The notes: generated by a model not told the origin, from the letters alone. Positions 1 through 8,867 are shown, counted from the first letter of the stretch. The stretch is DNA of 64,000 nt from Planctomycetaceae bacterium (GCA_020426325.1 JAGQQG010000017.1:1-64000), one strand, 5' to 3'. Translations and numbers: made by a program.

Positions 1-336
1 ACACGCGACAAACAGGGCAAAGTCCAAGAGACTCACGACGTGACATTCTTCATCAGCAGCCTGCCGCCACGTGTGCGACGGCTCAATCAACTGCTGCGGG
101 ATCACTGGTCCATCGAGAGCAGCGAGCACTCTGTCCTGGATGTCGTTTTTACAGAGGACGCCAGCCGGATTCGAACCGGTTCGGCCCCCGAAGTGGCGGC
201 CGCCTTCCGAAGACTTTCCCTGAACATTCTCCAACAGAACACTTCCCTCAAAGAGAGCATTCGAGGCAAACGACTCTGTGCTGGCTGGGACGAAGCCGTC
301 CTCGACGGCATCTACGCAGCATTCCAAGCCGCTTGA
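1..336 (+). CDS. ISAs1-family transposase, C-terminal part (runs in from the window edge)
   Basis: The frame is open from base 1 to the TGA ending at 336, so the gene starts outside the window; an ATG/GTG within this stretch need not be the start. The protein matches the end of ISAs1-type DDE transposases as I know them: a segment like ISSLPP, then RRLNQLLRDHWSIE, VLDVVFTEDASRIR, AAFRRLSLNILQQ and a final DGIYAAFQA. The glutamate of the HWSIE stretch, the third acidic residue of the DDE triad, is present. The usual following residues (NSLHW) read SSEHS here, which hints at decay. No inverted repeat that would mark the right end of the element is evident after the stop. It directly abuts a truncated SIR2-like gene. 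Confidence 0.85.
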   Translation, partial: TRDKQGKVQETHDVTFFISSLPPRVRRLNQLLRDHWSIESSEHSVLDVVFTEDASRIRTGSAPEVAAAFRRLSLNILQQNTSLKESIRGKRLCAGWDEAVLDGIYAAFQAA

Positions 337-1025
337 ACGTGCGATTGCCGTGCCACTGGGCTGCACAGCTTCGACAAGAGGAAACCAACGATACGATCAT
401 CTCATTCAACTATGACCGTGTCCTTGAGACCCTGGTTTCTGAAAACCCGGACCTGCACTTCAAGACCGGTGGCGACTGTGAGCCCCTTCCTTTCGTGACT
501 GATGTACTTAAGCTGCACGGCAGTGTTGATTGGAGATGGACCGAGCACACAACACTCGAGATCCAAGAGAACGAGCCCTATTTTGCACTGAACGCGAATG
601 ATAATGAGCTAGCGATCGCTACACCGGGGCCACGAAAACAGTCGACTGTCACAGACATGTTTGAGCCTCTCTGGCTTTTAGCAGAGCAGCAATTGCAAGA
701 AGCTCACGCAATCGTGTTTTTAGGATACCGATTTCCGCCAACAGACGCACAGGCACGGCAGCGTATTCTTCGCGCCGTACGTCGTGGTTCAGCAGAGAGG
801 GACGTCGAATTTCATATCGTATTGGGGCCCGACACGAACTCGCCAGATGTGTCACGACTAGCTGGCCTATTAGAGGCTACACGACGCAATCCAGGCGGAG
901 CACGAAGTCTTGGACGCCTAGGACGAAGTGTTATTCACAGACACGCGATGTACGCCGAGGATTTCCTATCGGTCTACGATGCGAAGAGATTTGCTCAACA
1001 CTACAAGTCGGACAGCCCGACGTGA
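333..1025 (+). pseudogene. SIR2-like domain protein, 5'-truncated remnant
   Basis: The 230-codon frame carries the second half of a SIR2-like (SIR2_2 type) NAD-binding domain: TIISFNYDRVLE near residue 22, VLKLHGSVDW near 60, and a late AIVFLGYRFPPTDAQAR near 125, in the order expected for this family. Full-length members have roughly 100-200 residues before the first of these motifs, including the glycine-rich nucleotide site, and those are missing. The only start in frame is a TTG overlapping the transposase stop, so this is best read as a gene cut by the adjacent insertion element. Proteins with such domains often act as NAD-depleting effectors in phage defence, but nothing here shows that this remnant is functional. 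Confidence 0.7.
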
Positions 1026-1069
1026 AATCGAGGGTGGCCTCATCCCCGTGGTTGTATGTAGCCGTGTAG

Positions 1070-1192
1070 GTCCGGCTCTCGCCGGACGCAACGACCATGT
1101 GCGATCACAGTTTATCGGCGTCCGGCTCTCGCCGGACGCAATGACCAAATGACGTACATCATCGCGGCGGCCGGCACAGCCGGCCCTACAAC
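1070..1192. repeat. Palindromic repeat family 1, copy A (with an extra half unit)
   Basis: The 18-base palindrome GTCCGGCTCTCGCCGGAC occurs at 1070-1087 and again at 1120-1137. A second palindrome, GGCCGGCACAGCCGGCC, lies at 1169-1185. Bases 1121-1192 match 1841-1912 with a single difference (C/T in the spacer). The arrangement of two unlike hairpins with a fixed spacer resembles REP/BIME-type elements. The first hairpin with its short lead-in is duplicated in this copy only. Confidence 0.85.
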
Positions 1193-1286
1193 TATTCGAC
1201 ATAGACGGAAAGAAAGTGAGAGGGACCGGCGGCGTCTCGGTGCTCGTACGGGGCTTCCCCTTCCGCCAAGTAACCCAGTACGGAAC

Positions 1287-1661
1287 TTAGAGCGTCTTGC
1301 CAGGTAATGGAATATCGTGGCCGTTGAGTGAGAACCTAACATCGTTTCTGCGCGCATCGATCGCAACGTCAATTGCGGATTCGTCTAAGTCCGCAATCTT
1401 GTTTCCATCCACCGTAATCTCAGCATTGGTGAAGACAAACGTCCGACCGGAAGCTTGCACAGTCGTGATGTCTTCACCTTCTGATGCGAAGAATTCACCA
1501 TCAATGTCTGCCACGAGCCCGTTCGGCAAGGTTGCAGACCCCGACACGGATATCGTCGCGGTCGAGATAGTGAAGCCAATGAACAGCAGAAGGCAGAGCC
1601 CACAGGCCAAAATCGTCGGAAACTTGATTCTCGGGCGACGTTTCGAGTCTTGCATTGTCAT
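1287..1661 (-). CDS. Small membrane-anchored or secreted orphan protein
   Basis: This 124-residue protein is not recognised. It begins with a charged stretch (KRRPRIKF) followed by one hydrophobic segment at about residues 15-35, which would act as a signal anchor facing the rest of the chain outward. The exported part is rich in beta-prone and acidic residues (VADIDGEFFASEGEDITTVQ) and looks like a small beta-sandwich or barrel; no catalytic motif is visible. Two ATGs lie close together, at 1661 and 1655, and either could start it. The gene stands alone between two direct copies of a palindromic repeat, with no operon partner. Confidence 0.6.
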   Translation of the reverse strand: MTMQDSKRRPRIKFPTILACGLCLLLFIGFTISTATISVSGSATLPNGLVADIDGEFFASEGEDITTVQASGRTFVFTNAEITVDGNKIADLDESAIDVAIDARRNDVRFSLNGHDIPLPGKTL

Positions 1662-1835
1662 CGTTTATCGTCCTTGGTACCGAGCAAAATGAGAGCCAAC
1701 AACACGGTTGAATACCACAGTGGAGAGAATCGCGTCCAGATAATTTCTACCACCCCAAGTAGAACCGAATAAGTCAATCGGTGGTAGACATCTCATAACA
1801 TCACTACCGAAAGCAATCCGGCGAGGGCGAGTCAG

Positions 1836-1912
1836 GTAGGTCCGGCTCTCGCCGGACGCAATGACCAAATGACGTATATCATCGCGGCGGCCGGCACAGC
1901 CGGCCCTACAAC
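1836..1912. repeat. Palindromic repeat family 1, copy B
   Basis: This is a 77-base unit containing the GTCCGGCTCTCGCCGGAC hairpin at 1840-1857 and the GGCCGGC/GCCGGCC hairpin at 1889-1905. It is in the same orientation as copy A and nearly identical to it over 72 bases. It sits in the 320-base gap between the orphan gene ending at 1661 and the mlaD stop at 1982. I see nothing else in that gap. Confidence 0.85.
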
Positions 1913-1981
1913 CAGGCTGCACTACTGGGCGAGCCAGCATTGGCACACCGTGGAGTGACCGAGTTTACGTGACGCCTCACA

Positions 1982-3166
1982 TCACTGGCGGAAGGGGCCG
2001 TCCGGCGATGGTGAGGTAATACGTTGGACCGGGTTGCCCTGCTCTTGGGGGACGCCGGGGACTTCTTTGAGGCCGCTGCTGCCCTGGATCGCGCCGCGGA
2101 CGCCGAGGAGTTCGGGGTGGCGGGCCACCTTGTCGCTGAATACGCGCAGGTCGCGGGCGATGAGGTCGAGATTGCGTAAGACGATCGGAAGCGACGCGGC
2201 CGAGCGGTTGAGGTTGTCGTACAGCGTCGGGTCTTTGGCCAGTTTGCTGATCGTGCCGTCTCCCTGATTGACCAGCTTGGCGATCGTGGTCAACTCGTTC
2301 AGCAGCGTGTCGAGTTGGCTCAGGGACGAGTCCAGCTTGGTGACGATCGTCGGCGTCGCCTTGGCGATCGGGCCGGTCATCTGATTCATGTTGTCCAGCG
2401 TGCCGTTGAGCGTGTCTGCGGTGACGCCGATCTTCTCGATGGACAGCCGGGCCGCCGTGATGGTGCCGCGCGTCTCATTGACCATCTCCGGCAAGGCGGC
2501 GACGGTCGCCTGCAGACTCTCCTGCAACTCCGGATTGCCGAGCAGTTGCTGTGCGCTGCCGAGTGCGACCTGGGCGGTCTCCATTGTCTCCGCGAACTGC
2601 ACCAGAGCGTCTGCTGCCCGTTCGACGACTTCATCCAGACTCCCCTGCTTCGTCTCGACGAGCATGTTGACGTTGGACGCAACCTGCTTCCATTCAAGAC
2701 TCGTCTGCTCGAAGGCAGTCAGCGTGTCATGGACTTTCGCATCCAGACGTTCGACGATCTGCATCGGATCGCGTGGCGGCAGGCCGACGATCTTGGAATT
2801 GGGCGGCAACAGTTGCGTGCTCGAACCCAGCGAAAAGTTAATGCTCGCATCGCCGAACAGCGACCGCTGGAGCATGGGCTTCGCATCGAGTCGCAACTCG
2901 CGATCACCCTTGATGTCCACGACGACCAGCACCCCGCCCGTCTCGTCGTCCAGCCTGACCTCACGTACGCTGCCGATCTCCAACCCGTTCTGACGGACCG
3001 GCACGCCCTTCTGGGCACCCGCGGCCTCCTCGAACTGGATCGCGATCGCGTACGTCGGCTGCCAGTATGATTGTAGCTCGCCGAACATCAGCACAAACAC
3101 CGTCGCCAAAGCGAGTGCAACGAGGACGAACAGCCCGACACGGAATTGGAGTTGTTGTTCAGTCAC
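1982..3166 (-). CDS. mlaD: MlaD/MCE-family lipid-binding protein
   Basis: The 394-residue product is the periplasmic substrate-binding part of an MCE lipid transporter. A single N-terminal membrane helix (about residues 9-28) is followed by the MCE/MlaD domain at about 38-115, with the typical GVPVRQNGLEIGSVREVRL and FGDASINF stretches. The remaining 270 residues are mostly helical and coiled-coil-like, similar to the long tails by which MCE proteins form a tube. In the family it binds phospholipids between inner and outer membrane. It is last in an mlaE-mlaF-mlaD order on the minus strand. The start is a GTG (3166). The C-terminus is proline-rich and longer than in E. coli MlaD (183 residues), as is common outside Proteobacteria. 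Confidence 0.9.
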   Translation of the reverse strand: MTEQQLQFRVGLFVLVALALATVFVLMFGELQSYWQPTYAIAIQFEEAAGAQKGVPVRQNGLEIGSVREVRLDDETGGVLVVVDIKGDRELRLDAKPMLQRSLFGDASINFSLGSSTQLLPPNSKIVGLPPRDPMQIVERLDAKVHDTLTAFEQTSLEWKQVASNVNMLVETKQGSLDEVVERAADALVQFAETMETAQVALGSAQQLLGNPELQESLQATVAALPEMVNETRGTITAARLSIEKIGVTADTLNGTLDNMNQMTGPIAKATPTIVTKLDSSLSQLDTLLNELTTIAKLVNQGDGTISKLAKDPTLYDNLNRSAASLPIVLRNLDLIARDLRVFSDKVARHPELLGVRGAIQGSSGLKEVPGVPQEQGNPVQRITSPSPDGPFRQ

Positions 3167-3289
3167 GATTGGTTGATGGGTGATAGTTTATGGTTGAGGG
3201 ATAAGTTGGCTGTCGCTGGGTTCGCCAGAATTCAGTCGAATGCCTATCTGGTATTGTCTGGTCTGAACTCTGGCGAGTTCAGCTACGGC

Positions 3290-4081
3290 TCAGGCGGCGG
3301 CGAGTTCGGTGAGGCGTTCGCCGGCTTCGCCGCGGATAAACTGGTGCACGCGGGGATCGTCACTGGCGAATGCATCCTTGGCAGTCCCTTCAAAGATGAT
3401 CTGGGGTTCGTCCGGTTTGAGTCGTGTCAGCGGGTAGAACATCACGATGCGGTCCGCGACTTTCCTGACCGTGTGCATATCGTGCGTGACGACGACGCTC
3501 GTCATCTTCTCCCGGTCTCGTGTGCGCAGGATGAGTTCGTTGATGACGTCACTCATGATCGGATCGAGTCCGGTGGTCGGTTCATCGTAGAGCATGATGG
3601 CGGGCGACATGGCGAGGGCCCTCGCGAGGCCGACCCGCTTTCGCATGCCGCCTGACAACTCAGCAGGCTTCTTGTCTACGACGACATCCGGACTCAACCC
3701 GACATCCCGCAGTCGCCCGTGCACCGTCTCCACGACCTTTTGCTCCGGCAGTCGTTTGTTCTGTCGCAGGCCGAAGGCGACGTTCTCGAAGACGGTCAGA
3801 CTGTCGAACAGGGCGGCCTGTTGGAACAGGTAGCCGAACTTCAGTCGCTCGCGTGTGATCTGCTTCTCCGACCGCGAGCGAATGGGACGACCGTCCCAAA
3901 GCACCTCGCCCTGCGTCGGCTCCAGCAGGTCCATCATCAGCTTCATGGTGACCGACTTGCCGCATCCACTCTCGCCGATGAGCACCAGCGTCTCCCCCTC
4001 GCGCACGTCCAGCGTGATGTCCCGCAGCACATGCTGGGAACCGAAGGACTTTGAGGCGTGTTTGAGTTGGATGAGGGACAT
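3290..4081 (-). CDS. mlaF: MlaF-type ABC transporter ATP-binding protein
   Basis: This 263-residue protein is the ATPase of the MCE lipid-transport complex on the cytoplasmic face. It has Walker A GESGCGKS near residues 37-44, the Q-loop [12 protein letters not shown] near 85, the signature LSGGMRKRV near 142, Walker [14 protein letters not shown] near 162-174 and the H-loop VVVTHD near 198. The SGGMRKRV form of the signature is typical of MlaF/MKL proteins. Its permease partner lies upstream and its substrate-binding partner downstream. The 123-base gap to mlaD contains simple TTGATGG-like sequence, and the gap to mlaE contains a palindromic repeat. Confidence 0.95.
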   Translation of the reverse strand: MSLIQLKHASKSFGSQHVLRDITLDVREGETLVLIGESGCGKSVTMKLMMDLLEPTQGEVLWDGRPIRSRSEKQITRERLKFGYLFQQAALFDSLTVFENVAFGLRQNKRLPEQKVVETVHGRLRDVGLSPDVVVDKKPAELSGGMRKRVGLARALAMSPAIMLYDEPTTGLDPIMSDVINELILRTRDREKMTSVVVTHDMHTVRKVADRIVMFYPLTRLKPDEPQIIFEGTAKDAFASDDPRVHQFIRGEAGERLTELAAA

Positions 4082-4112
4082 ATGTCAGGGAGCAGCGAAT
4101 AGGGACCGTTTC

Positions 4113-4182
4113 GTAGGGTGCATGCATCGAAGTGGAATGCACCGCGTACGCGGTGCATTCCGCGTTGCTTCATGCACCCTAC
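4113..4182. repeat. Palindromic repeat family 2, copy A
   Basis: A 70-base element is bounded by the perfect inverted ends GTAGGGTGCATG (from 4113) and CATGCACCCTAC (to 4182), with an inner hairpin GGAATGCACCGCG/CGCGGTGCATTCC. It ends two bases before the mlaE stop codon, so in the mRNA it lies between mlaE and mlaF. A similar copy is at 5094-5164 and a half copy at 31411-31441. Confidence 0.85.
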
Positions 4183-4184
4183 AG

Positions 4185-5012
4185 CTAAACCATCGCGACA
4201 TCTCCCGGCCAGAGGACGTAGTAGAACTTCATGAAGAATGTGCCGAGCAGGAAGTCGATCAGCAGGATGGCGATGAACGTGTAGACGAACGATTCGGTTG
4301 CCGCCTTGCCGACGCCTTCCGCGCCGGCTTCGGAATGGAAGCCGCGATGACAGGCGATGATGGCGATCGCTGCTCCGAAGAATACGCTTTTGATCACGCC
4401 GCTCAAGACGTCGTAAGCCGTAATGAAGTTGAATGAGTGATGCCAGTAGTAGAACGAATGCACACCGAGGACTTTCGTGCTGAAGATCCAGCCGCTCAGC
4501 ATGCCGATGCCGTCCGCGACGATCGTGAGCAGCGGAATCAACAGGAAGCACGCGAGGAACCGAGGCACGACAAGGAACCGCACGGGGTTCGCACCGAGTG
4601 CTGTCAGTGCATCAATCTGTTCGGTGACCCGCATCGTGCCCAACTCCGCGGCCATCGAGCTGCCGACCCGCCCTGCAAGCATGAGTGCCGCAAGCACCGG
4701 ACCGAGTTCCTTGACCAGCGTGACGTTGATGACGGTGCCGAGCTGGTTCTCCATGCCCATCATGGCGAACTGATCATACGCCTGCACGGCGAGCACCATG
4801 CCGATGAACCCTCCCGTAATCAGAATCACCGGGATACTCAGCACGCCCGTCTGATACATGATGGGCCAGATCACCCCACCCCGCGGCCAGTTGATCCACC
4901 AGACCATCTTCAGCGCGAACAACGTCAGGTCACCCACAAGCCGCACACCGTCGAGCACCGTTTCACCAACGGTATGAACGAAGTTCGGACGTGTGAGTGT
5001 TGTGGTTGTCAA
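4185..5012 (-). CDS. mlaE: MlaE-type ABC transporter permease
   Basis: The 275-residue product is the membrane permease of the MCE transporter. About five hydrophobic segments are visible, and the conserved MlaE block reads [40 protein letters not shown] near residues 97-137, including the family hallmark [13 protein letters not shown]. It would carry phospholipid across the inner membrane together with MlaF and MlaD. The frame opens with a TTG (5012). No ATG precedes the first membrane segment, so TTG or one of the GTG codons just downstream must be the start. Repeats of family 2 lie on both sides of the gene. Confidence 0.92.
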   Translation of the reverse strand: MTTTTLTRPNFVHTVGETVLDGVRLVGDLTLFALKMVWWINWPRGGVIWPIMYQTGVLSIPVILITGGFIGMVLAVQAYDQFAMMGMENQLGTVINVTLVKELGPVLAALMLAGRVGSSMAAELGTMRVTEQIDALTALGANPVRFLVVPRFLACFLLIPLLTIVADGIGMLSGWIFSTKVLGVHSFYYWHHSFNFITAYDVLSGVIKSVFFGAAIAIIACHRGFHSEAGAEGVGKAATESFVYTFIAILLIDFLLGTFFMKFYYVLWPGDVAMV

Positions 5013-5061
5013 GGATCGGGTTTCGGGTCTCGGCGTTCGGGTGTCGGATCAACCATTCAAC

Positions 5062-5083
5062 CCCACGGGCAACGCCCCGTGGG
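5062..5083. repeat. Small hairpin upstream of mlaE
   Basis: CCCACGGG and CCCGTGGG form an 8-base stem with a 6-base loop in the leader of mlaE. A degenerate relative (CCCACGGG...CCCGCGGG) lies at about 24974-24992, ahead of lgt. Neither has a U-run. Confidence 0.5.
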
Positions 5084-5093
5084 TCCGATTCTC

Positions 5094-5164
5094 GTAGAGT
5101 GCATGCAACGAAGTGAAATGCACCTCCTATGGTGGTGCATTCCGCGTTGCTTCATGCACCTTAC
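5094..5164. repeat. Palindromic repeat family 2, copy B
   Basis: This 71-base relative of the element at 4113-4182 begins GTAGAGTGCATG and ends CATGCACCTTAC. The half near 5134-5152 (GGTGCATTCCGCGTTGCTT) is identical to that in copy A. It lies between the mlaE start and the next gene. Confidence 0.85.
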
Positions 5165-5178
5165 TTCACCCAAGAGGA

Positions 5179-5805
5179 TCATCGAGTGAAGACGACTCCC
5201 GCAGACCGAAAACCGCTGAACTCGCTCTGCTCAGGTACTTCCCAAATTGATTTGTCAAAAGGTTCCGTGGTCTGGAAGAGGACTCCTGCATCGCTGTCGA
5301 GGTCAACGATCATGACTTCTCGCTGCAATCCCTTAATCGAGGATTGTGATTGATTTGATTCGTCGCTTGTTGCTGAGTCATTCATGTCGGAACCTTCCAG
5401 ATCAAGACGCTCTTCTGCCTCCTCCTTAACCTTTGGTCGAAGTTCAGAGAGCAGATCTGAGACTCTGTTAAGGTTCGATCGTGTTTGTCGCACGATGAGC
5501 GAAGCTGTTCTCTCATGTGTGACGATCATCCCCTCGCCGTCTTGCCAACTCTCTGGATCAACCGTTGACTGAATTAATTTGATCAGCAGTGAAGGATCAA
5601 ATGTCGGAGCTTCATCCTTCTTCTCGGAGATTGATCTGACCGGTTCGCGACCAACGGACCAGACTGCCAGATCGGCCACTGGATAGACAACCGTGAGGAG
5701 CTGTTCGTCCGTCCTACTCTCCTCCGCTGCGTTCAAAGGCACGAAGGCGAGACCAACGGCAGAGACCAATCCTGCCAGACAGACGCGTGTTCGTGTGATT
5801 CTCAT
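5179..5805 (-). CDS. Exported protein with a secretin-N-like segment
   Basis: The 208-residue product has a clear signal peptide (charged RITRTR, hydrophobic core LAGLVSAVGLAFVPL, cleavage near NAA). The middle part (VVYPVADLAVW, then LIKLIQSTVDPESW, then IVRQTRSNLNRVSDLLSELR) resembles short secretin N-domain-like proteins that are frequent in planctomycetes; their role is unknown. The C-terminal third is acidic and serine-rich and shows no motif. An ATG at 5805 preceded by AAAGGA is preferred to the longer frame starting at 5904, whose first 33 residues carry no signal features. Transcribed alone; a repeat remnant lies upstream. Confidence 0.7.
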   Translation of the reverse strand: MRITRTRVCLAGLVSAVGLAFVPLNAAEESRTDEQLLTVVYPVADLAVWSVGREPVRSISEKKDEAPTFDPSLLIKLIQSTVDPESWQDGEGMIVTHERTASLIVRQTRSNLNRVSDLLSELRPKVKEEAEERLDLEGSDMNDSATSDESNQSQSSIKGLQREVMIVDLDSDAGVLFQTTEPFDKSIWEVPEQSEFSGFRSAGVVFTR

Positions 5806-5943
5806 CGTCGATTCCTTTCGACTCGTGGGAAATGTCGGTGTGACCCGGTACGCTAGAGGGAAGTGGTTCAGCTTGACGAGGGAATTCAATTCTGTGGGTG
5901 GCATGCTCTCACGCCGATAGGCGGGTGAGCATGTTGTTCATGT

Positions 5944-5991
5944 GGGTCTCGAACATGACGACCCGGCTATCGCCGTGACGCCATGCCACCC
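5944..5991. repeat. Palindromic repeat family 4, partial copy
   Basis: The stretch GACGACCCGGCTATCGC...GACGCCATGCCACCC matches the right-hand ends of the elements at 14681-14787 and 15305-15412. It lies in the 278-base gap upstream of the CehA/McbA-like gene. I see no other feature in that gap. Confidence 0.6.
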
Positions 5992-6083
5992 AGTCCTTAA
6001 CTGACCCACGACCCGCTCGACACAGGGCGGATCGCGACGGGCGGGCACTGTATCCCATTTTTACAATTGCGGGGAGACCAGAT

Positions 6084-8177
6084 ATGACGGGCGTATTCCG
6101 TTGTCTGATCACGGGTTGTGTCATCACCATGTCCGCCCTGCCCGGCTCGGTCGTGGTTGGCGAGGACGTCAACCTGCGGCTGACTCTGCGTGACCACAAC
6201 ACTGGGCAACTCGTCCCCGGACGGATCACGGTCGAGCAACACGCTGAAGGAGCAGCTCCGGTTTATCACTTCGTGAAGTCCCTCGACCCGGAGGGGTCGG
6301 CCATTCCGTATGACGTCACGCGGGGGCCGGAGAGTTTCGAGAAGCACACAACCGTCTCGGCTCACCCCTTCGGGGCAACGGTCCCGCCGGGGCACTATGT
6401 CGTCTATTACGAACACGGTCCTGAGTGGCGAGGTAACAAGGCTCAACTCACCGTCAAGGAGGGCGAGGTCACAGAGTACGCTTTGCCGACCTCCCGGTGG
6501 ATCGACATGAACGAGCGCGGCTGGTACTCCGGCGACACACACGTGCATCGGAAGGTCGAGGACCTGCCGAACGTGATGCGAGCTGAGGACCTCAACGTGG
6601 CTTTGCCGTTGTCCTACTGGGTGCGGGATGCGTACACGCCGCCGTCGCAGGGGGACAAGACGGTTGCGGTCGAGCCGGGGCTAATCACGGTCGATCCGAA
6701 CCGGGTCATCTGGCCGATGAACACGGAGTACGAACTTTTCACGCTCAACGGCCAGCGGCACACTCAGGGGGCCGTGTTTGTGCTGAACCATCAACAGCCG
6801 CTCACCCTGCCTGCTCCGCCGGTCGCTCCCATCGCAGCGGAGGCACGGCGACAGGGAGCCATCCTCGATCTCGACAAACACTCGTGGCCGTGGTCGATGA
6901 TGCTGGTGCCCATCATGGACGTCGATCTTTTTGAGCTGGCCAACAATCATATCTGGCGAACCGGATTCTTCTTCAAACAGTGGACACAGGAGATGCGACC
7001 TGAAGGTTGGAACATCGAGACGGACGCAGACGGCTTCACCGAGTGGGGCTGGATCGACTTCGGCTTCAAGTCGTACTACGCCCTGCTCAACTGCGGCTTC
7101 AAGATGCGTCCCACCGCCGGCACCGCCAACGGTGTGCATCCCGTGCCGCTCGGTTATGGTCGCGTGTACGTCGAATGCCCCGACGGCTTCACGTACGACA
7201 ACTGGATGCAGAACCTCAACGCCGGCCGCTCGTTCGTCACGACCGGCCCGATGCTGTTCGTCACCGTGAATGACCAGCCACAGGGCAGCACGATCACCGT
7301 TGATGAACCCACGACCGTCCGCGTGCAGGGGACGATTGAAACCATTATCCCGAATCAGGTCGTCGAGGTCATCAGGAACGGATCACTCGTTGAAAGGCTC
7401 GACCTCGACTGGGAGTACGAGAGTCCCTGGATTCATCGAGCGAAGATCGACGTTGAGGTGCCTGTCGATGGTTCGTCGTGGATCGCTGTACGGTGCTTCG
7501 CCAGCAAGCAGCTTGGCCGGCGGCACAAACTCATGTTCGCCCACTCGTCTCCTGTTCACATCGAGATGCCCGGCAAGCCGCTGCGGCCGCGCAAAATCGA
7601 GACAGACTACTTTGTCCGCCGGATGAGGGAGGAGATCGAACGCAACCTCGACCGCCTGCGTCCCGATGAACTGGCTGAGTACGAGCGAGCCCGTGACATC
7701 TATGCCGCACTGGGAGAAACGGCCATTGATGAACATTCAACAACCAATGAAGAACTGATGTCGCTCATCATCCCCGACGATCAGCTCCCGACCGGCTGGA
7801 CGTCTATGGACCTCTCGGAGACGGACTTCGAATCTTCCGAACCAATTCCGACACTGGTCTCCCGGCCGGATATCGTACACGCAATGGCGTGGTATACAGG
7901 CGGAAAGGGAATCGCGAATTCGAAAGTGGTTCGCGTCCTGCTGGCTCTCTATCGAAACCCAGAGGGGAAGCTGAGCATGGGAATGTATGCCCATGTCTAT
8001 GCAGATGAGGAGTCGGCGAGCATGAACGCGACGATTCTCAAGCGTCGAGAGGCTTCCAGGGGTCGCCTTCACGTCTGGCAACGCGGGGATCTGCTGGTCG
8101 GCCTCTACAATGCCGTCGAGATGACGGATGAAGAGTTTCAGTCGTGGGTTCAGCGAGTTGACGCACGCCTGCCATGA
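6084..8177 (+). CDS. CehA/McbA-family metallohydrolase-like protein
   Basis: This 697-residue protein resembles CehA/McbA-family hydrolases, a PHP-related metal-dependent group whose founding members hydrolyse carbaryl. A signal peptide is likely at residues 1-26. A beta-sandwich segment follows (about 27-145), and then the metallohydrolase part opening with GWYSGDTHVHR at about 147-157, where the two histidines would bind metal. A later GAILDLDKHSWPWSMM stretch near 255 may supply further ligands, and ANGVHPVPLGYGRVYV near 345-360 is typical of this group. The last 150 residues (from about 540) form a separate domain I do not recognise. The ATG at 6084 follows GGGGAG at good spacing. Substrate cannot be told. 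Confidence 0.75.
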   Translation: MTGVFRCLITGCVITMSALPGSVVVGEDVNLRLTLRDHNTGQLVPGRITVEQHAEGAAPVYHFVKSLDPEGSAIPYDVTRGPESFEKHTTVSAHPFGATVPPGHYVVYYEHGPEWRGNKAQLTVKEGEVTEYALPTSRWIDMNERGWYSGDTHVHRKVEDLPNVMRAEDLNVALPLSYWVRDAYTPPSQGDKTVAVEPGLITVDPNRVIWPMNTEYELFTLNGQRHTQGAVFVLNHQQPLTLPAPPVAPIAAEARRQGAILDLDKHSWPWSMMLVPIMDVDLFELANNHIWRTGFFFKQWTQEMRPEGWNIETDADGFTEWGWIDFGFKSYYALLNCGFKMRPTAGTANGVHPVPLGYGRVYVECPDGFTYDNWMQNLNAGRSFVTTGPMLFVTVNDQPQGSTITVDEPTTVRVQGTIETIIPNQVVEVIRNGSLVERLDLDWEYESPWIHRAKIDVEVPVDGSSWIAVRCFASKQLGRRHKLMFAHSSPVHIEMPGKPLRPRKIETDYFVRRMREEIERNLDRLRPDELAEYERARDIYAALGETAIDEHSTTNEELMSLIIPDDQLPTGWTSMDLSETDFESSEPIPTLVSRPDIVHAMAWYTGGKGIANSKVVRVLLALYRNPEGKLSMGMYAHVYADEESASMNATILKRREASRGRLHVWQRGDLLVGLYNAVEMTDEEFQSWVQRVDARLP

Positions 8178-8193
8178 CTTTGAAAGTAATCGA

Positions 8194-8532
8194 ATGGAAG
8201 AACCCTATTGGCCCGAAGCATCGACTGACGGACGCTGTGGATGGTGCGGTCAGCCATTGACCGAGGGCGAGATATTCACAGTCGAAATGGAGGTTGCAGC
8301 CTGGGAACAGGGTGAGCGACTTTTTGCGCCAGAGCATCCTGCCCTTTATTGTGACGACGACCCGATTCCCAGTTGTCGGGCATGTCGGGACAGCATCACA
8401 ACCAACTTTGATCAATGTATTGAAGAGCTGAACAAGCGATCAACCTTTGATCGGGTCACTTCGATAACGATGATCGTGATCCTGACAAGCATCTGTATGT
8501 ACGTCTTGCTCTCACTGATGAGAATGATGTGA
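8194..8532 (+). CDS. Zinc-ribbon-like protein with C-terminal membrane helix
   Basis: The 112-residue protein has a CGWCG pair near residue 15 and a CRACR pair near 62, which could bind one zinc ion, and a hydrophobic C-terminal segment (SITMIVILTSICMYVLLSLM) that would anchor it in the membrane. The ATG at 8194 is chosen because it begins 16 bases after the preceding stop; an upstream in-frame start at 8128 would overlap the previous gene by 50 bases. The stop overlaps the GTG start of the next gene (GTGA), so the two are probably translationally coupled. Function unknown. Confidence 0.6.
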   Translation: MEEPYWPEASTDGRCGWCGQPLTEGEIFTVEMEVAAWEQGERLFAPEHPALYCDDDPIPSCRACRDSITTNFDQCIEELNKRSTFDRVTSITMIVILTSICMYVLLSLMRMM

Positions 8533-8867
8533 AAGTCGATTCCCTCTCGCTTGAAGTTGTACCACCCGTCTCATGCGAAGATTGCGGGTTGTGTTGTGTT
8601 GGTATCGGGTCGCCCGTGCTGTTGTATCAGTCACAGCCACATGCTCAAGGACCGCATCCGTGTCGACCAGAAGGGTTGCCGGTGGAGTTGATTGAGGAGA
8701 TTGACGACCGCTTTCTTGGTCTTGCACGCGGGCAGGAACCGCAGGCGCAGTGTCTGTGGTACGACGCGGAGATGAAACGCTGTCGTCACTACGAATGGCG
8801 GCCGCAAATCTGCCGCGACTACGAACTCGGCGGCACGGCGTGTCTGTTGCGACGGCAACAAGAGTAG
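8529..8867 (+). CDS. YkgJ-type cysteine-cluster protein
   Basis: The 112-residue product fits the YkgJ/CxxCxxCC family of small proteins thought to bind a metal or Fe-S cluster. It has CEDCGLCCVG at residues 16-25, then C near 75, CRHYEWRPQICRDYE near 85-99, and a late C near 104. The arrangement of the N-terminal C..C..CC and the RPxxCRxYE motif is characteristic. The start is GTG at 8529, overlapping the upstream stop. A 9-base inverted repeat begins at its stop codon. The cellular role of the family is not established. Confidence 0.75.
   Translation: MKVDSLSLEVVPPVSCEDCGLCCVGIGSPVLLYQSQPHAQGPHPCRPEGLPVELIEEIDDRFLGLARGQEPQAQCLWYDAEMKRCRHYEWRPQICRDYELGGTACLLRRQQE

Noticed and set aside
1297-1692. 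Plus-strand frame of 131 codons over the orphan gene
   Set aside because: The minus-strand frame has a better start and a hydrophobic N-terminal segment consistent with a real protein.
2315-3070. Open frame of 251 codons on the plus strand across mlaD
   Set aside because: It is the antisense of the well-supported MCE gene, with an arginine- and histidine-rich sequence typical of shadow frames.
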